Source: Thalassotalea sp. (GTDB taxonomy: Bacteria; Pseudomonadota; Gammaproteobacteria; Enterobacterales; Alteromonadaceae). From it: DNA of 64,000 nucleotides. Below are positions 54,558-62,223 of the stretch, in pieces (within the stretch, counting starts at the first letter, position 1; the number at the start of each line of letters is the position of its first letter). Location of the stretch: positions 1 through 64,000 of the forward strand of contig JAQWHD010000043.1 of NCBI GenBank assembly GCA_029237915.1, in the 5' to 3' direction. Position numbers and translations under genes: made by a program. The notes under the pieces are model-generated. The model worked only from the letters and a program-made list of their open reading frames with translations. It was not told the origin of the DNA and made no database searches.

Positions 54558-56077
54558 TCTTAACGCAAATAATCCTAGTGCTTTTTATTGGTGGTTTTCT
54601 TGCCTGGCGCATTGAATTACAACGGCCGCAAAGTGCTAGGTGGATCAGCCTTATCGCCATAGTATTTAGCTTTGTATTATTAATATCATTTGCGAATGAT
54701 AATCACGAAATATTTTATCAGTATGTACAAATAAGCCAGCTCCCTTGGATCACTAAATTTGGCATTCATTACGCCATGGGGATTGACAGCTTAAGCTTTA
54801 TTCTAATTGCTTTAACTTTATTTTTAGGTTTAGTTTGTGTGCTCGTTTCTTGGCAAGAGATCACAGAAAATATCGGATTTTATTACTTTAACTTAATGGC
54901 CAGTATTGCCGGTATTGTTGGTGTTTTTTGCGCGACAGACTTATTTTTATTCTTCTTCTTCTGGGAAGTCATGCTATTACCTATGACGGCTCTTATTGCT
55001 ATTTGGGGACATGAACATAGGCATTATGCGGCGATAAAGTTTTTTATTTTTACCCAAGTAAGCAGTTTATTAATGCTGTTTGCAATTATCGCGTTAGCGC
55101 TGATAAACCTACAGCATACAGGCGTGTGGAGCTTTGATTATTTTGTTCTGCAAAAGCTCTCCATTGATAGTCAAACTGAATATTATCTAATGCTTGGTTT
55201 CTTTATTGCTTTTGCGGTTAAGTTGCCATCGTTCCCATTTCATACTTGGTTGCCAGATGCTCATACTCAAGCTCCAACAGCGGGTAGCGTACTACTTGCC
55301 GGGGTGTTATTAAAAACTGGGGCTTATGGTCTTATTCGCTTTGTTTTAGGATTATTTCCTGAAGCGAGTTTAGAGTTTGCCAATATCGCGGTTTGGCTTG
55401 CTGTAATTAGCATTTTATATGGCGCAAAGTTAGCGTTTGCACAAACAGATTTTAAACGCTTAGTTGCTTATAGCTCTATTTCACATATGGGCTTTGTAAT
55501 GCTGGCGTTATTTTCCTTTGAACAAGTCGCTTACCACGGCGCGTTATTAGTCATAGTGGCTCATGGTTTAAGCAGCGCAGCTCTCTTTACTATGGCAGGT
55601 ATGATGTACTCACGTTTACATTCACGAGATCTTTCTACCATGGGGGGATTATTTAGTAGTGCGCCTAGAATGGGGGGGATGTTATTAGCTTTTGTTGCTG
55701 CGGCGTTTGGATTGCCAGGATTAGTAAATTTTGTTGGTGAATTTTTAAGTTTAACAGGCGCATTTAAAGTGTATCCATTGCAGGTGATCCTTGCTGCGAT
55801 AGGCTTAATTGGTTCAGCAATTTATGGTATGTACTTATTTCAACAAAGTTTTCAAGGTAAAGTGCAACATCAGATCATTGATTTAGATACGCGAGAGCTA
55901 TTTATTTGTAGCAGTTTATTGCTGTTATTATTGTTATTCGGCTTATTTCCAGAGTTAATTCTTAATCATTTTCAAGAATATAGTATGAGCTATGATTTAA
56001 TAAGTAATGATGTAATAAGTCATGATTTACTGAATTCACTTTCAACAAGTCAAACTTATGTGGAGTTACTGTCATGA
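54554..56077 (+). CDS. nuoM: NADH-quinone oxidoreductase subunit M
   Basis: ND4-type proton-pumping subunit, 507 residues with about 14 helices. Landmarks are FFFWEVMLLPMTALIAIWG, KLPSFPFHTWLPDAHTQAPTAGSVLLAG and KRLVAYSSISHMGFVML. The ATG at 54554 overlaps the nuoL TGA (ATGA) after AGGAG; an upstream frame inside nuoL is ignored. It overlaps nuoN by four bases. Confidence 0.97.
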   Translation: MILTQIILVLFIGGFLAWRIELQRPQSARWISLIAIVFSFVLLISFANDNHEIFYQYVQISQLPWITKFGIHYAMGIDSLSFILIALTLFLGLVCVLVSWQEITENIGFYYFNLMASIAGIVGVFCATDLFLFFFFWEVMLLPMTALIAIWGHEHRHYAAIKFFIFTQVSSLLMLFAIIALALINLQHTGVWSFDYFVLQKLSIDSQTEYYLMLGFFIAFAVKLPSFPFHTWLPDAHTQAPTAGSVLLAGVLLKTGAYGLIRFVLGLFPEASLEFANIAVWLAVISILYGAKLAFAQTDFKRLVAYSSISHMGFVMLALFSFEQVAYHGALLVIVAHGLSSAALFTMAGMMYSRLHSRDLSTMGGLFSSAPRMGGMLLAFVAAAFGLPGLVNFVGEFLSLTGAFKVYPLQVILAAIGLIGSAIYGMYLFQQSFQGKVQHQIIDLDTRELFICSSLLLLLLLFGLFPELILNHFQEYSMSYDLISNDVISHDLLNSLSTSQTYVELLS

Positions 56078-57546
56078 GTAGTTTTGAACTGTTAGCCATA
56101 TCACCACAGCTGATTATCTCTTTGGCAATAGTGCTACAAATGTTGTTAATTGCTTTTAAACGCTCAACGTACTTAATTCAAAGCTTTACCTTGGCCAGTA
56201 TTTTGTTAGCTATTGCCTCTTCTGTATTCACTCTCCCAGCATTAAATAGCCAAATTACATTGCTGTTTTACTTAGACGGCTTCTCATTTTCCGTTATGAA
56301 TAGCGTCTTATTCTGCTCTGCAATTGTTGTGTTAGTCAGCGGTAATTATCTAAAAATTAGTCATGAAGTTCATGATGAATATTATTTGCTAGTGATGTTA
56401 GTTACCTTAGGTGCGCTGATCTTAAGCATTAGTGATCACTTTGCTAGTGTATTTTTAGGATTAGAGCTGCTCAGTATCTCCCTTGTAGGGCTTGTAGGAT
56501 ATTTGAGAGATCGTCGGCAGACATTGGAAGCAAGTTTTAAGTATTTAATATTAAGTGCTACAGCATCGAGTATCTTGCTATTAGGCATGGCAATGCTTTA
56601 TGCCTACAGCGGCGATATGAGTTTTAATTCAATTGAACCTCATTATGTCAGTTCGGCCTATATTGATTCTGTCGCAGTTGAGCCAGGCAAAGATTTTAAA
56701 TTTTTAGCACAAGCAGGAAGCATATTACTCTTAGTTGGTATCGCATTTAAACTCTCGCTTGCGCCATTTCATTTTTGGACCCCTGATGTCTATCAAGGAG
56801 CTCCTGCGCCAGTAACTATGTTGTTAGCTACGGTATCAAAGATAGCGATGTTTACGGTATTAATAAAATTTTGGTTTATATCCAATCAGTATCTAGATCA
56901 AACTATGCTTAGCGTTATCAGTATTATCGCTGTGCTGTCTATGTTAGTCGGTAATTTATTAGCTTTGAAACAAAATAATATTAAACGCTTACTAGCTTAT
57001 TCTTCTATTGCTCATATGGGCTACTTACTTATTATTTTACCGGTTATTTCTGAGGTATCTATTGAGCTCGCTAAACAAAGTGCTTTGTTTTATATCACCG
57101 CATACGCTTTAGCGACCTTAATATTGTTTACTTTTATTTGTGAAACTTCGAAATCTAACCAAAGTACTGATTTCGATGATTGCCACAATTGGCAAGGATT
57201 GTTTTGGCTTTCACCGATACAGGCTAGCGCAATCGTGTTTGCACTTTTATCGTTAGCGGGCATCCCATTGACCATAGGATTTATCGGTAAGTTCTATTTA
57301 ATAACTTCCGCTTTAACTAATCAAAGTTGGCTATTATTAGCGAGTTTAGTTACCGGTAGTGCTATTGGCTTGTACTACTATTTACGTATAATTTTTATTA
57401 TATTTAGCCAACCGGTTAACCGTGAGTCTAGTTCGCAAGAGTCTGAAATATCAATAAATAGTAGCTTGTCTCATGTTTTACTATTTTCCTTAACTCTGCT
57501 TCTTCTGGCCTTAGGTATTTATCCGGATTTATATATTTTTATTTAA
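56074..57546 (+). CDS. nuoN: NADH-quinone oxidoreductase subunit N
   Basis: ND2-type proton-pumping subunit, 490 residues with about 14 helices. Landmarks are LGLELLSISLVGLVGYLRDRR, FKLSLAPFHFWTPDVYQGAPAPVTMLLATVSK and KRLLAYSSIAHMGYLLIIL. It is last in nuoA-N. No clear terminator is seen after it, only AT-rich sequence. Confidence 0.96.
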   Translation: MSSFELLAISPQLIISLAIVLQMLLIAFKRSTYLIQSFTLASILLAIASSVFTLPALNSQITLLFYLDGFSFSVMNSVLFCSAIVVLVSGNYLKISHEVHDEYYLLVMLVTLGALILSISDHFASVFLGLELLSISLVGLVGYLRDRRQTLEASFKYLILSATASSILLLGMAMLYAYSGDMSFNSIEPHYVSSAYIDSVAVEPGKDFKFLAQAGSILLLVGIAFKLSLAPFHFWTPDVYQGAPAPVTMLLATVSKIAMFTVLIKFWFISNQYLDQTMLSVISIIAVLSMLVGNLLALKQNNIKRLLAYSSIAHMGYLLIILPVISEVSIELAKQSALFYITAYALATLILFTFICETSKSNQSTDFDDCHNWQGLFWLSPIQASAIVFALLSLAGIPLTIGFIGKFYLITSALTNQSWLLLASLVTGSAIGLYYYLRIIFIIFSQPVNRESSSQESEISINSSLSHVLLFSLTLLLLALGIYPDLYIFI

Positions 57547-57731
57547 AAATGAAATTAACTAATTGATTAAAAACACTAATAACTGGTGTTATTGACTACC
57601 GTAAGTTAGTTATTATTTGATTGATTTAATGTAAAGTTGTTGATAAACAATGTGTTATAAAGTTGGCGCGTATCTTGTAGGTCATTAGTTAAATAATTAA
57701 AATTTACTAATTTTATCAGGGATACCGAATA

Positions 57732-58502
57732 ATGAAATTAATCAAATCTACCGCCTTATTAACAGCCGCAATCTCTTTAAGTGGTTGTGTTTTCCACGTT
57801 GGTTCAAGTAATGCTCGCTCTGCAGATATTCATTTAGAAGAGTCACTAATTATCAGCACTGATCAATTAAAGATGTTAGAGGTTGAATCTGGCTCTGGTG
57901 AACTAGTGATTATTGGTGTTGATAACGTCAACGAAATCACCGTTAAAGCAGATATTTATACTGATAAAGATTCCAATTATGATTTAAGCCTGAAAAAGAT
58001 TGGTTCACGAGCGGTTTTAGTTGCAAAAAATAGCTCAACTAGTGGTTTTTGGAATGGCAGTTCACCAAGTATTGATCTACATGTAACCGTACCTAAGTCA
58101 TTGGCATTAGATATTGATGATGGCTCTGGCTCTATTGATATTAAAAATATAAACAACAAAGTAACTATAGAAGATGGCTCTGGCGATATGTCTGTTAAGA
58201 ATATCCAAGGTGACTTAACAATTGAAGACGGCTCGGGTGAATTAGAAGTAAGTAATATTAGTGGTAATGTTGATATTGATGACGGTTCAGGCGAAATGTC
58301 TATTGCTGACATTAGTGGCGCGGTATCAGTCGTCGACGGCTCTGGTGATATGGATATTCATCATGTTGGTGGTAGCGTAACAATTGATGATGGTTCGGGT
58401 GATATAAATTTATCTGATGCTGGAGGTTTAACTATTACCGAAAGTGGCTCTGGCGGCCTTAAAGTGAAAGACGTAAAAGGTGAGTTTAATATTGATAGTT
58501 AA
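57732..58502 (+). CDS. Lipoprotein with DGSG repeats (DUF4097-like)
   Basis: A 256-residue lipoprotein: signal peptide with lipobox LSGC (cysteine 19). After an N-terminal beta region, residues about 127-256 consist of seven 18-residue units of the type IEDGSGDMSVKNIQGDLT. Each unit places DGSG at a turn, which is the pattern of a right-handed parallel beta structure and resembles DUF4097 (putative adhesin) domains. An earlier VESGSGELVI at about 51 suggests a further diverged unit. The function is unknown; a surface or outer-membrane anchored rod is inferred. Confidence 0.78.
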   Translation: MKLIKSTALLTAAISLSGCVFHVGSSNARSADIHLEESLIISTDQLKMLEVESGSGELVIIGVDNVNEITVKADIYTDKDSNYDLSLKKIGSRAVLVAKNSSTSGFWNGSSPSIDLHVTVPKSLALDIDDGSGSIDIKNINNKVTIEDGSGDMSVKNIQGDLTIEDGSGELEVSNISGNVDIDDGSGEMSIADISGAVSVVDGSGDMDIHHVGGSVTIDDGSGDINLSDAGGLTITESGSGGLKVKDVKGEFNIDS

Positions 58503-58581
58503 CCTTATACCAAGTTCATTAATTTTATGTTTAGTTAATTAGAGACCTGATCTGTCAATCACTCTTTGAATTACTGCAAAT

Positions 58582-58612
58582 ACCCTAACTGGTTATCTGG
58601 TTAGGGTTTTTT
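58582..58612 (+). terminator. Terminator after the DGSG-repeat lipoprotein
   Basis: ACCCTAAC and GTTAGGGT enclose TGGTTATCTG, followed by six T. Confidence 0.88.
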
Positions 58613-58738
58613 GCTTTATATAGGCGGCGCGACTATAAAAATTAATTAATCAAATTGCTATAACTGAGCAATATTTTGAGTACTGAGCATCTGTTGACTA
58701 TATTTTATATAAGGATGTTGTTGTTCCAGGTGTGAAAA

Positions 58739-59737
58739 TTGAAAAAAACTGTACTTATATTACTCATTTTATTTCTTTGTTTGTATAGTTCTAGCCTATT
58801 GGCTGGGCAGAAGGTACCAACAATTGAGATAAAAGAATGGCAAGTGCCTTGGCCTAACACTCGGCCAAGAGACCCCGCTGTGGATTCCAAAGGGCTTGTT
58901 TGGTTTTGTGGCCAAGCGGGTAATTATATTGCTAGCCTAGATCCTATTTCGGGTAAATTCAAGCGCTTTGAATTAAGTGACAGTACCCATCCCCATAATC
59001 TAATTATCGATAACCAAGACCGAATTTGGTATGCGGGTAACCGCAACAATCATATTGGAGTATTAGATCCTAACACTGGGAATATAGAGAAAATAGTTAT
59101 GCCCGGCGAGGTGACTATCGACCCACATACCTTAGTGTTTAATTCTAACCAAGATATTTGGTTTACCGCTCAATGGGGTAACAAAATTGGTTTTTTAGAT
59201 ACAAAAAGTAAGCAAATAAAATTGATTGATGTTGGTATTGATAGAGCAAGGCCTTATGGCATTAAAGTTGACCACGATGATGTGCCATGGATTGTTCTTT
59301 TTGGCACGAATAAAATAGCTCGAGTTAATGTGACTGAATTTTCCCTTGAAATAATCGACTTATTAGACCCGCAAGAGCGGCCTCGACGGTTAGAAGTAAG
59401 TCAAAATAATGACATTTTTTATTTAGATCATAAACTAGGTTATCTAGTAAAGTACAAGCCGCAGATGAGAGTATTTGAACGCTGGTTAATACCAGAGGGT
59501 AGTAACGCCAAACTTTATGGCTCAGCGATTGATGATAATGACAGGGTTTGGCTAGCACTAACTGGGATTAAACCAAATAAGCTAAGAATATTTGATAGTA
59601 ATAGTAGGGGATTTATAGCATCGCAGGATATAGCAAGTGGCGGTGGTTCAATTCGCTATATGATCTACCATCAAGCTACTGATTCTGTTTGGTTTGGCAC
59701 CGATGCAAATACAATTGGACAAGCGAAATTAAAATAA
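58739..59737 (+). CDS. Exported beta-propeller (virginiamycin B lyase/SMP-30-like)
   Basis: A 332-residue exported protein. The signal peptide is VLILLILFLCLYSSSLLAG. The mature part repeats about 42-residue blades with the W-F/Y-G/A motif: GLVWFCGQAGNYIASLDP, DRIWYAGNRNNHIGVLDP, QDIWFTAQWGNKIGFLD, DVPWIVLFGTNKIARV, DRVWLALTGIKPNKLRIFD, DSVWFGTDANTIGQ. It fits the Vgb (streptogramin lyase) fold, whose marine members have no known drug role. The only in-frame start near the signal is TTG 58739, following CCAGGTG; a TTG start is unusual. Confidence 0.82.
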   Translation: MKKTVLILLILFLCLYSSSLLAGQKVPTIEIKEWQVPWPNTRPRDPAVDSKGLVWFCGQAGNYIASLDPISGKFKRFELSDSTHPHNLIIDNQDRIWYAGNRNNHIGVLDPNTGNIEKIVMPGEVTIDPHTLVFNSNQDIWFTAQWGNKIGFLDTKSKQIKLIDVGIDRARPYGIKVDHDDVPWIVLFGTNKIARVNVTEFSLEIIDLLDPQERPRRLEVSQNNDIFYLDHKLGYLVKYKPQMRVFERWLIPEGSNAKLYGSAIDDNDRVWLALTGIKPNKLRIFDSNSRGFIASQDIASGGGSIRYMIYHQATDSVWFGTDANTIGQAKLK

Positions 59738-60138
59738 CAAGTTAAATAGAGAAAATTTGTGAAATTAATGTAACTGGGCTAAGTTTATGAACTGAAAAGC
59801 AAAAACCGTGCCTATTTACGTATTTGTGGTTAATTATTACACTATGTTACTTGCATTATTTTTACAAAAGGGTATCATGCGCCAACTTTCAAGTTCCGAG
59901 ACAGATTTCTCGAGAATGATTGAATCGTAACAGGCTCCTTAATGAGCTTGCTACAACAGTGGGGTTACTTCCGCCAACTGACTTGCCCAGCTAATTTTCA
60001 TATTAGCTTAAGATCAAATAGAGTTTTGATCGTGCCATGAGTCTCCCGGTGGTTAACTCGAAATTTTTCGCAGTTTTATACCATCGACAGACCAAATTTC
60101 TGTTTTTGTATTTTTCTGCCTATTGAGAAAACAAATAA
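59738..60138 (+). other. Structured leader region of the csdA gene
   Basis: This 401-base gap has no full-size gene, but it contains a 17-codon frame and at least three consecutive hairpins: CAGGCTC/GAGCTTG (59931-59950), AGCTAAT/ATTAGCT (59989-60008), GATCAAA/TTTGATC (60012-60031). A weaker CGAA/TTCG stem lies at 60059-60070. Long structured leaders are known for the deaD/csdA cold-shock mRNA of enterics, so cold- or translation-linked regulation is plausible. No clear -35/-10 pair was identified. Confidence 0.6.
59877..59930 (+). CDS. Putative 17-residue leader peptide of csdA
   Basis: ATG 59877 to TAA 59930 encodes MRQLSSSETDFSRMIES. AAAAGGG lies five to six bases before the ATG, a good ribosome site. 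The stop codon is immediately followed by the hairpin at 59931. The csdA start is 208 bases further on. In E. coli a small gene, yrbN, also precedes deaD; sequence relation is not established. Confidence 0.5.
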   Translation: MRQLSSSETDFSRMIES

Positions 60139-61971
60139 ATGACTGAATTAAACAATACCTTACCTGGTTTTGACGTATTAGGCTTGCCTGACTTTTTATT
60201 AAGCACGCTAACTAAAATGGGTTTTAATAACCCAACACCAATCCAAGCACAAACTATCCCGCCTTTATTAGAAGGTAAGCATGTATTAGGTGAAGCGCAA
60301 ACAGGTACTGGTAAAACGGCTGCTTTTGGTTTACCTGCATTAGCCAAATTAGACATGAGCATTCGCAAACCACAAATGATGGTTTTAGCGCCAACTCGTG
60401 AGCTAGCAATGCAAGTTGCAGAAGCAATTGAATCTTTCGGTAAAGACATGAAAGGTTTACGTGTTGCTACATTATACGGCGGCCAATCATACGGTCCACA
60501 ATTATCACAATTAGAGCGTGGTGCTCAAGTTGTTGTTGGTACTCCTGGTCGTTTAATGGATCACTTACGCCGTAAAACATTAAAGCTAGATAGCTTATCA
60601 TTCTGTGCACTTGATGAAGCAGATGAAATGTTAAACATGGGCTTTTTAGAAGATATTGAATGGATCCTTGAACATTTGCCGAAAGAAGCGCAAATGGCAT
60701 TATTCTCGGCGACGATGCCACCAGCAATTCGTAAAGTTGCTAACCGTTTCTTAGTTGATCCTGTACACATTAAAGTTGCTGCAGTAACTAAAGCGAAAGC
60801 AAATATTACTCAGTTAGCTTGGAAAGTATCAGGTATCAACAAAAATACAGCTATTGAGCGTATCGTTGAAACTTTCGATTACGAAGCTATGATTATTTTC
60901 GTACGTACTCGTAATGATACCATCACTATCTCAGAGCAAATTGAACGTTTAGGTTACCCATGTGCAGCATTAAATGGTGACTTAAACCAAGCACAACGTG
61001 AACGTACTGTTGAGCAACTTAAAAACGGTAAGATATCAATCGTAGTAGCAACCGATGTTGTTGCTCGTGGTTTAGATATTCCTCGTTTAGACTTAGTTTT
61101 AAACTATGATATTCCAGGTGATCATGAGTCTTACGTTCACCGTATCGGTCGTACTGGTCGTGCTGGTCGTGAAGGTACAGCAATCACTTTTATTCGTCCT
61201 CGTGAAATGTACAACATACGTCACTATGAACGTTTAACTGCTGGTACAATCAATACGTTTGAATTACCAACAGTAAGCGAGTTAGGTGCTATCCGTATCG
61301 AACGTTGTCGTAAGTCGTTAGTTGAAACTGCGCAAAACAAAGATTTAAAAGTAATGCGTGCAGCATTAGAAAAAATGGCTACTGATTCAGAAGTAACTAT
61401 TGAAGACTTAGCTGCTGCGTTATTGTTTGAAAAACAACTTAAGCAACCGTTCGAGCCAAAAGAAGATCCTAAACCTCGTAAAGAGCGTTCAGATCGTGAT
61501 GCTCGTGGTCGTGATAATGACCGTGGTTCTCGTGATAGTCGTGGCAGAGGCCGTGATGACCGCGGTGGTCGTGGTGAGCGTTCTGAAAGAGGTGATCGTC
61601 CACAACGTGAACGTAAACAGTCTTCAGGTGCACGTCCTGACGTTGATTGGCAGTCATACCGCATTGAAGTAGGTAAAGAGCACGGCGCTCGTCCTGGTGA
61701 TATCGTTGGTGCAATTGCGAATGAAATTTCATTAGACAGTGCTTACATTGGTCAAATTAACCTTCAAGATAACCACACTATTGTGCAGTTACCTAAAGGC
61801 ATGCCAAAAGATGCATTTGAGAAATTACGTAGTGTTCGTGTTCGTCGTCAACAGTTAGATATTTCTGTATCTGATGCAGTAGTTGAAGTACAAGCTCGTC
61901 GTCCACGTAACGATTCTCGTAGCGACCGTCCACGTAATGACCGTCCACGCAATGACCGTCCACGTAACTAA
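60139..61971 (+). CDS. deaD: Cold-shock DEAD-box RNA helicase CsdA/DeaD
   Basis: ATP-dependent RNA helicase active in ribosome assembly and mRNA decay at low temperature, 610 residues. Q motif GFNNPTPIQAQTIP (about 29), AQTGTGKT (about 53), PTRELAMQ, GTPGRLMDHL, LDEADEMLNMGF (about 157), FSATMPP and [13 protein letters not shown] are present. Then comes a linker with R/D/G repeats (about 445-490: RDARGRDNDRG, RDSRGRGRDD), the CsdA RNA-binding domain (YRIEVGKEHGARPGDIVGAIANE), and a tail of RPRND repeats. RhlE at 4386 is a separate paralogue. Ribosome site before 60139 is weak. Confidence 0.96.
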   Translation: MTELNNTLPGFDVLGLPDFLLSTLTKMGFNNPTPIQAQTIPPLLEGKHVLGEAQTGTGKTAAFGLPALAKLDMSIRKPQMMVLAPTRELAMQVAEAIESFGKDMKGLRVATLYGGQSYGPQLSQLERGAQVVVGTPGRLMDHLRRKTLKLDSLSFCALDEADEMLNMGFLEDIEWILEHLPKEAQMALFSATMPPAIRKVANRFLVDPVHIKVAAVTKAKANITQLAWKVSGINKNTAIERIVETFDYEAMIIFVRTRNDTITISEQIERLGYPCAALNGDLNQAQRERTVEQLKNGKISIVVATDVVARGLDIPRLDLVLNYDIPGDHESYVHRIGRTGRAGREGTAITFIRPREMYNIRHYERLTAGTINTFELPTVSELGAIRIERCRKSLVETAQNKDLKVMRAALEKMATDSEVTIEDLAAALLFEKQLKQPFEPKEDPKPRKERSDRDARGRDNDRGSRDSRGRGRDDRGGRGERSERGDRPQRERKQSSGARPDVDWQSYRIEVGKEHGARPGDIVGAIANEISLDSAYIGQINLQDNHTIVQLPKGMPKDAFEKLRSVRVRRQQLDISVSDAVVEVQARRPRNDSRSDRPRNDRPRNDRPRN

Positions 61972-61990
61972 TCAGTAGTTCTTAACTACT

Positions 61991-62024
61991 AAAAAGAGAA
62001 GCTAACTAGCTTCTCTTTTTTTTT
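61991..62024 (+). terminator. Terminator after csdA
   Basis: AAAAAGAGAAGCT-AACT-AGCTTCTCTTTTT with a long T tract (to 62024), starting 20 bases after the stop. Confidence 0.94.
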
Positions 62025-62223
62025 GCCTTCAAGGATGAAGGTATGCAAATTTGGACAAGAAAATTTCTTTGCTTTTCAATATATTTCGATGCTTTAAACC
62101 ATGAAGTGTCAATTAATGACACATATTTAAACACTCACCTTAATAACATTTTAAAAACATTACACTATCAACACAAACAGGCTATTATTAAATTAATATA
62201 AAATTAACAATTGACCACGAGCA

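Noticed and set aside
61427-61732. Long open frames in other frames over the csdA C-terminal region
   Set aside because: They are shadows of the R/G/D-rich repeat coding sequence, with highly skewed composition and no start signals.
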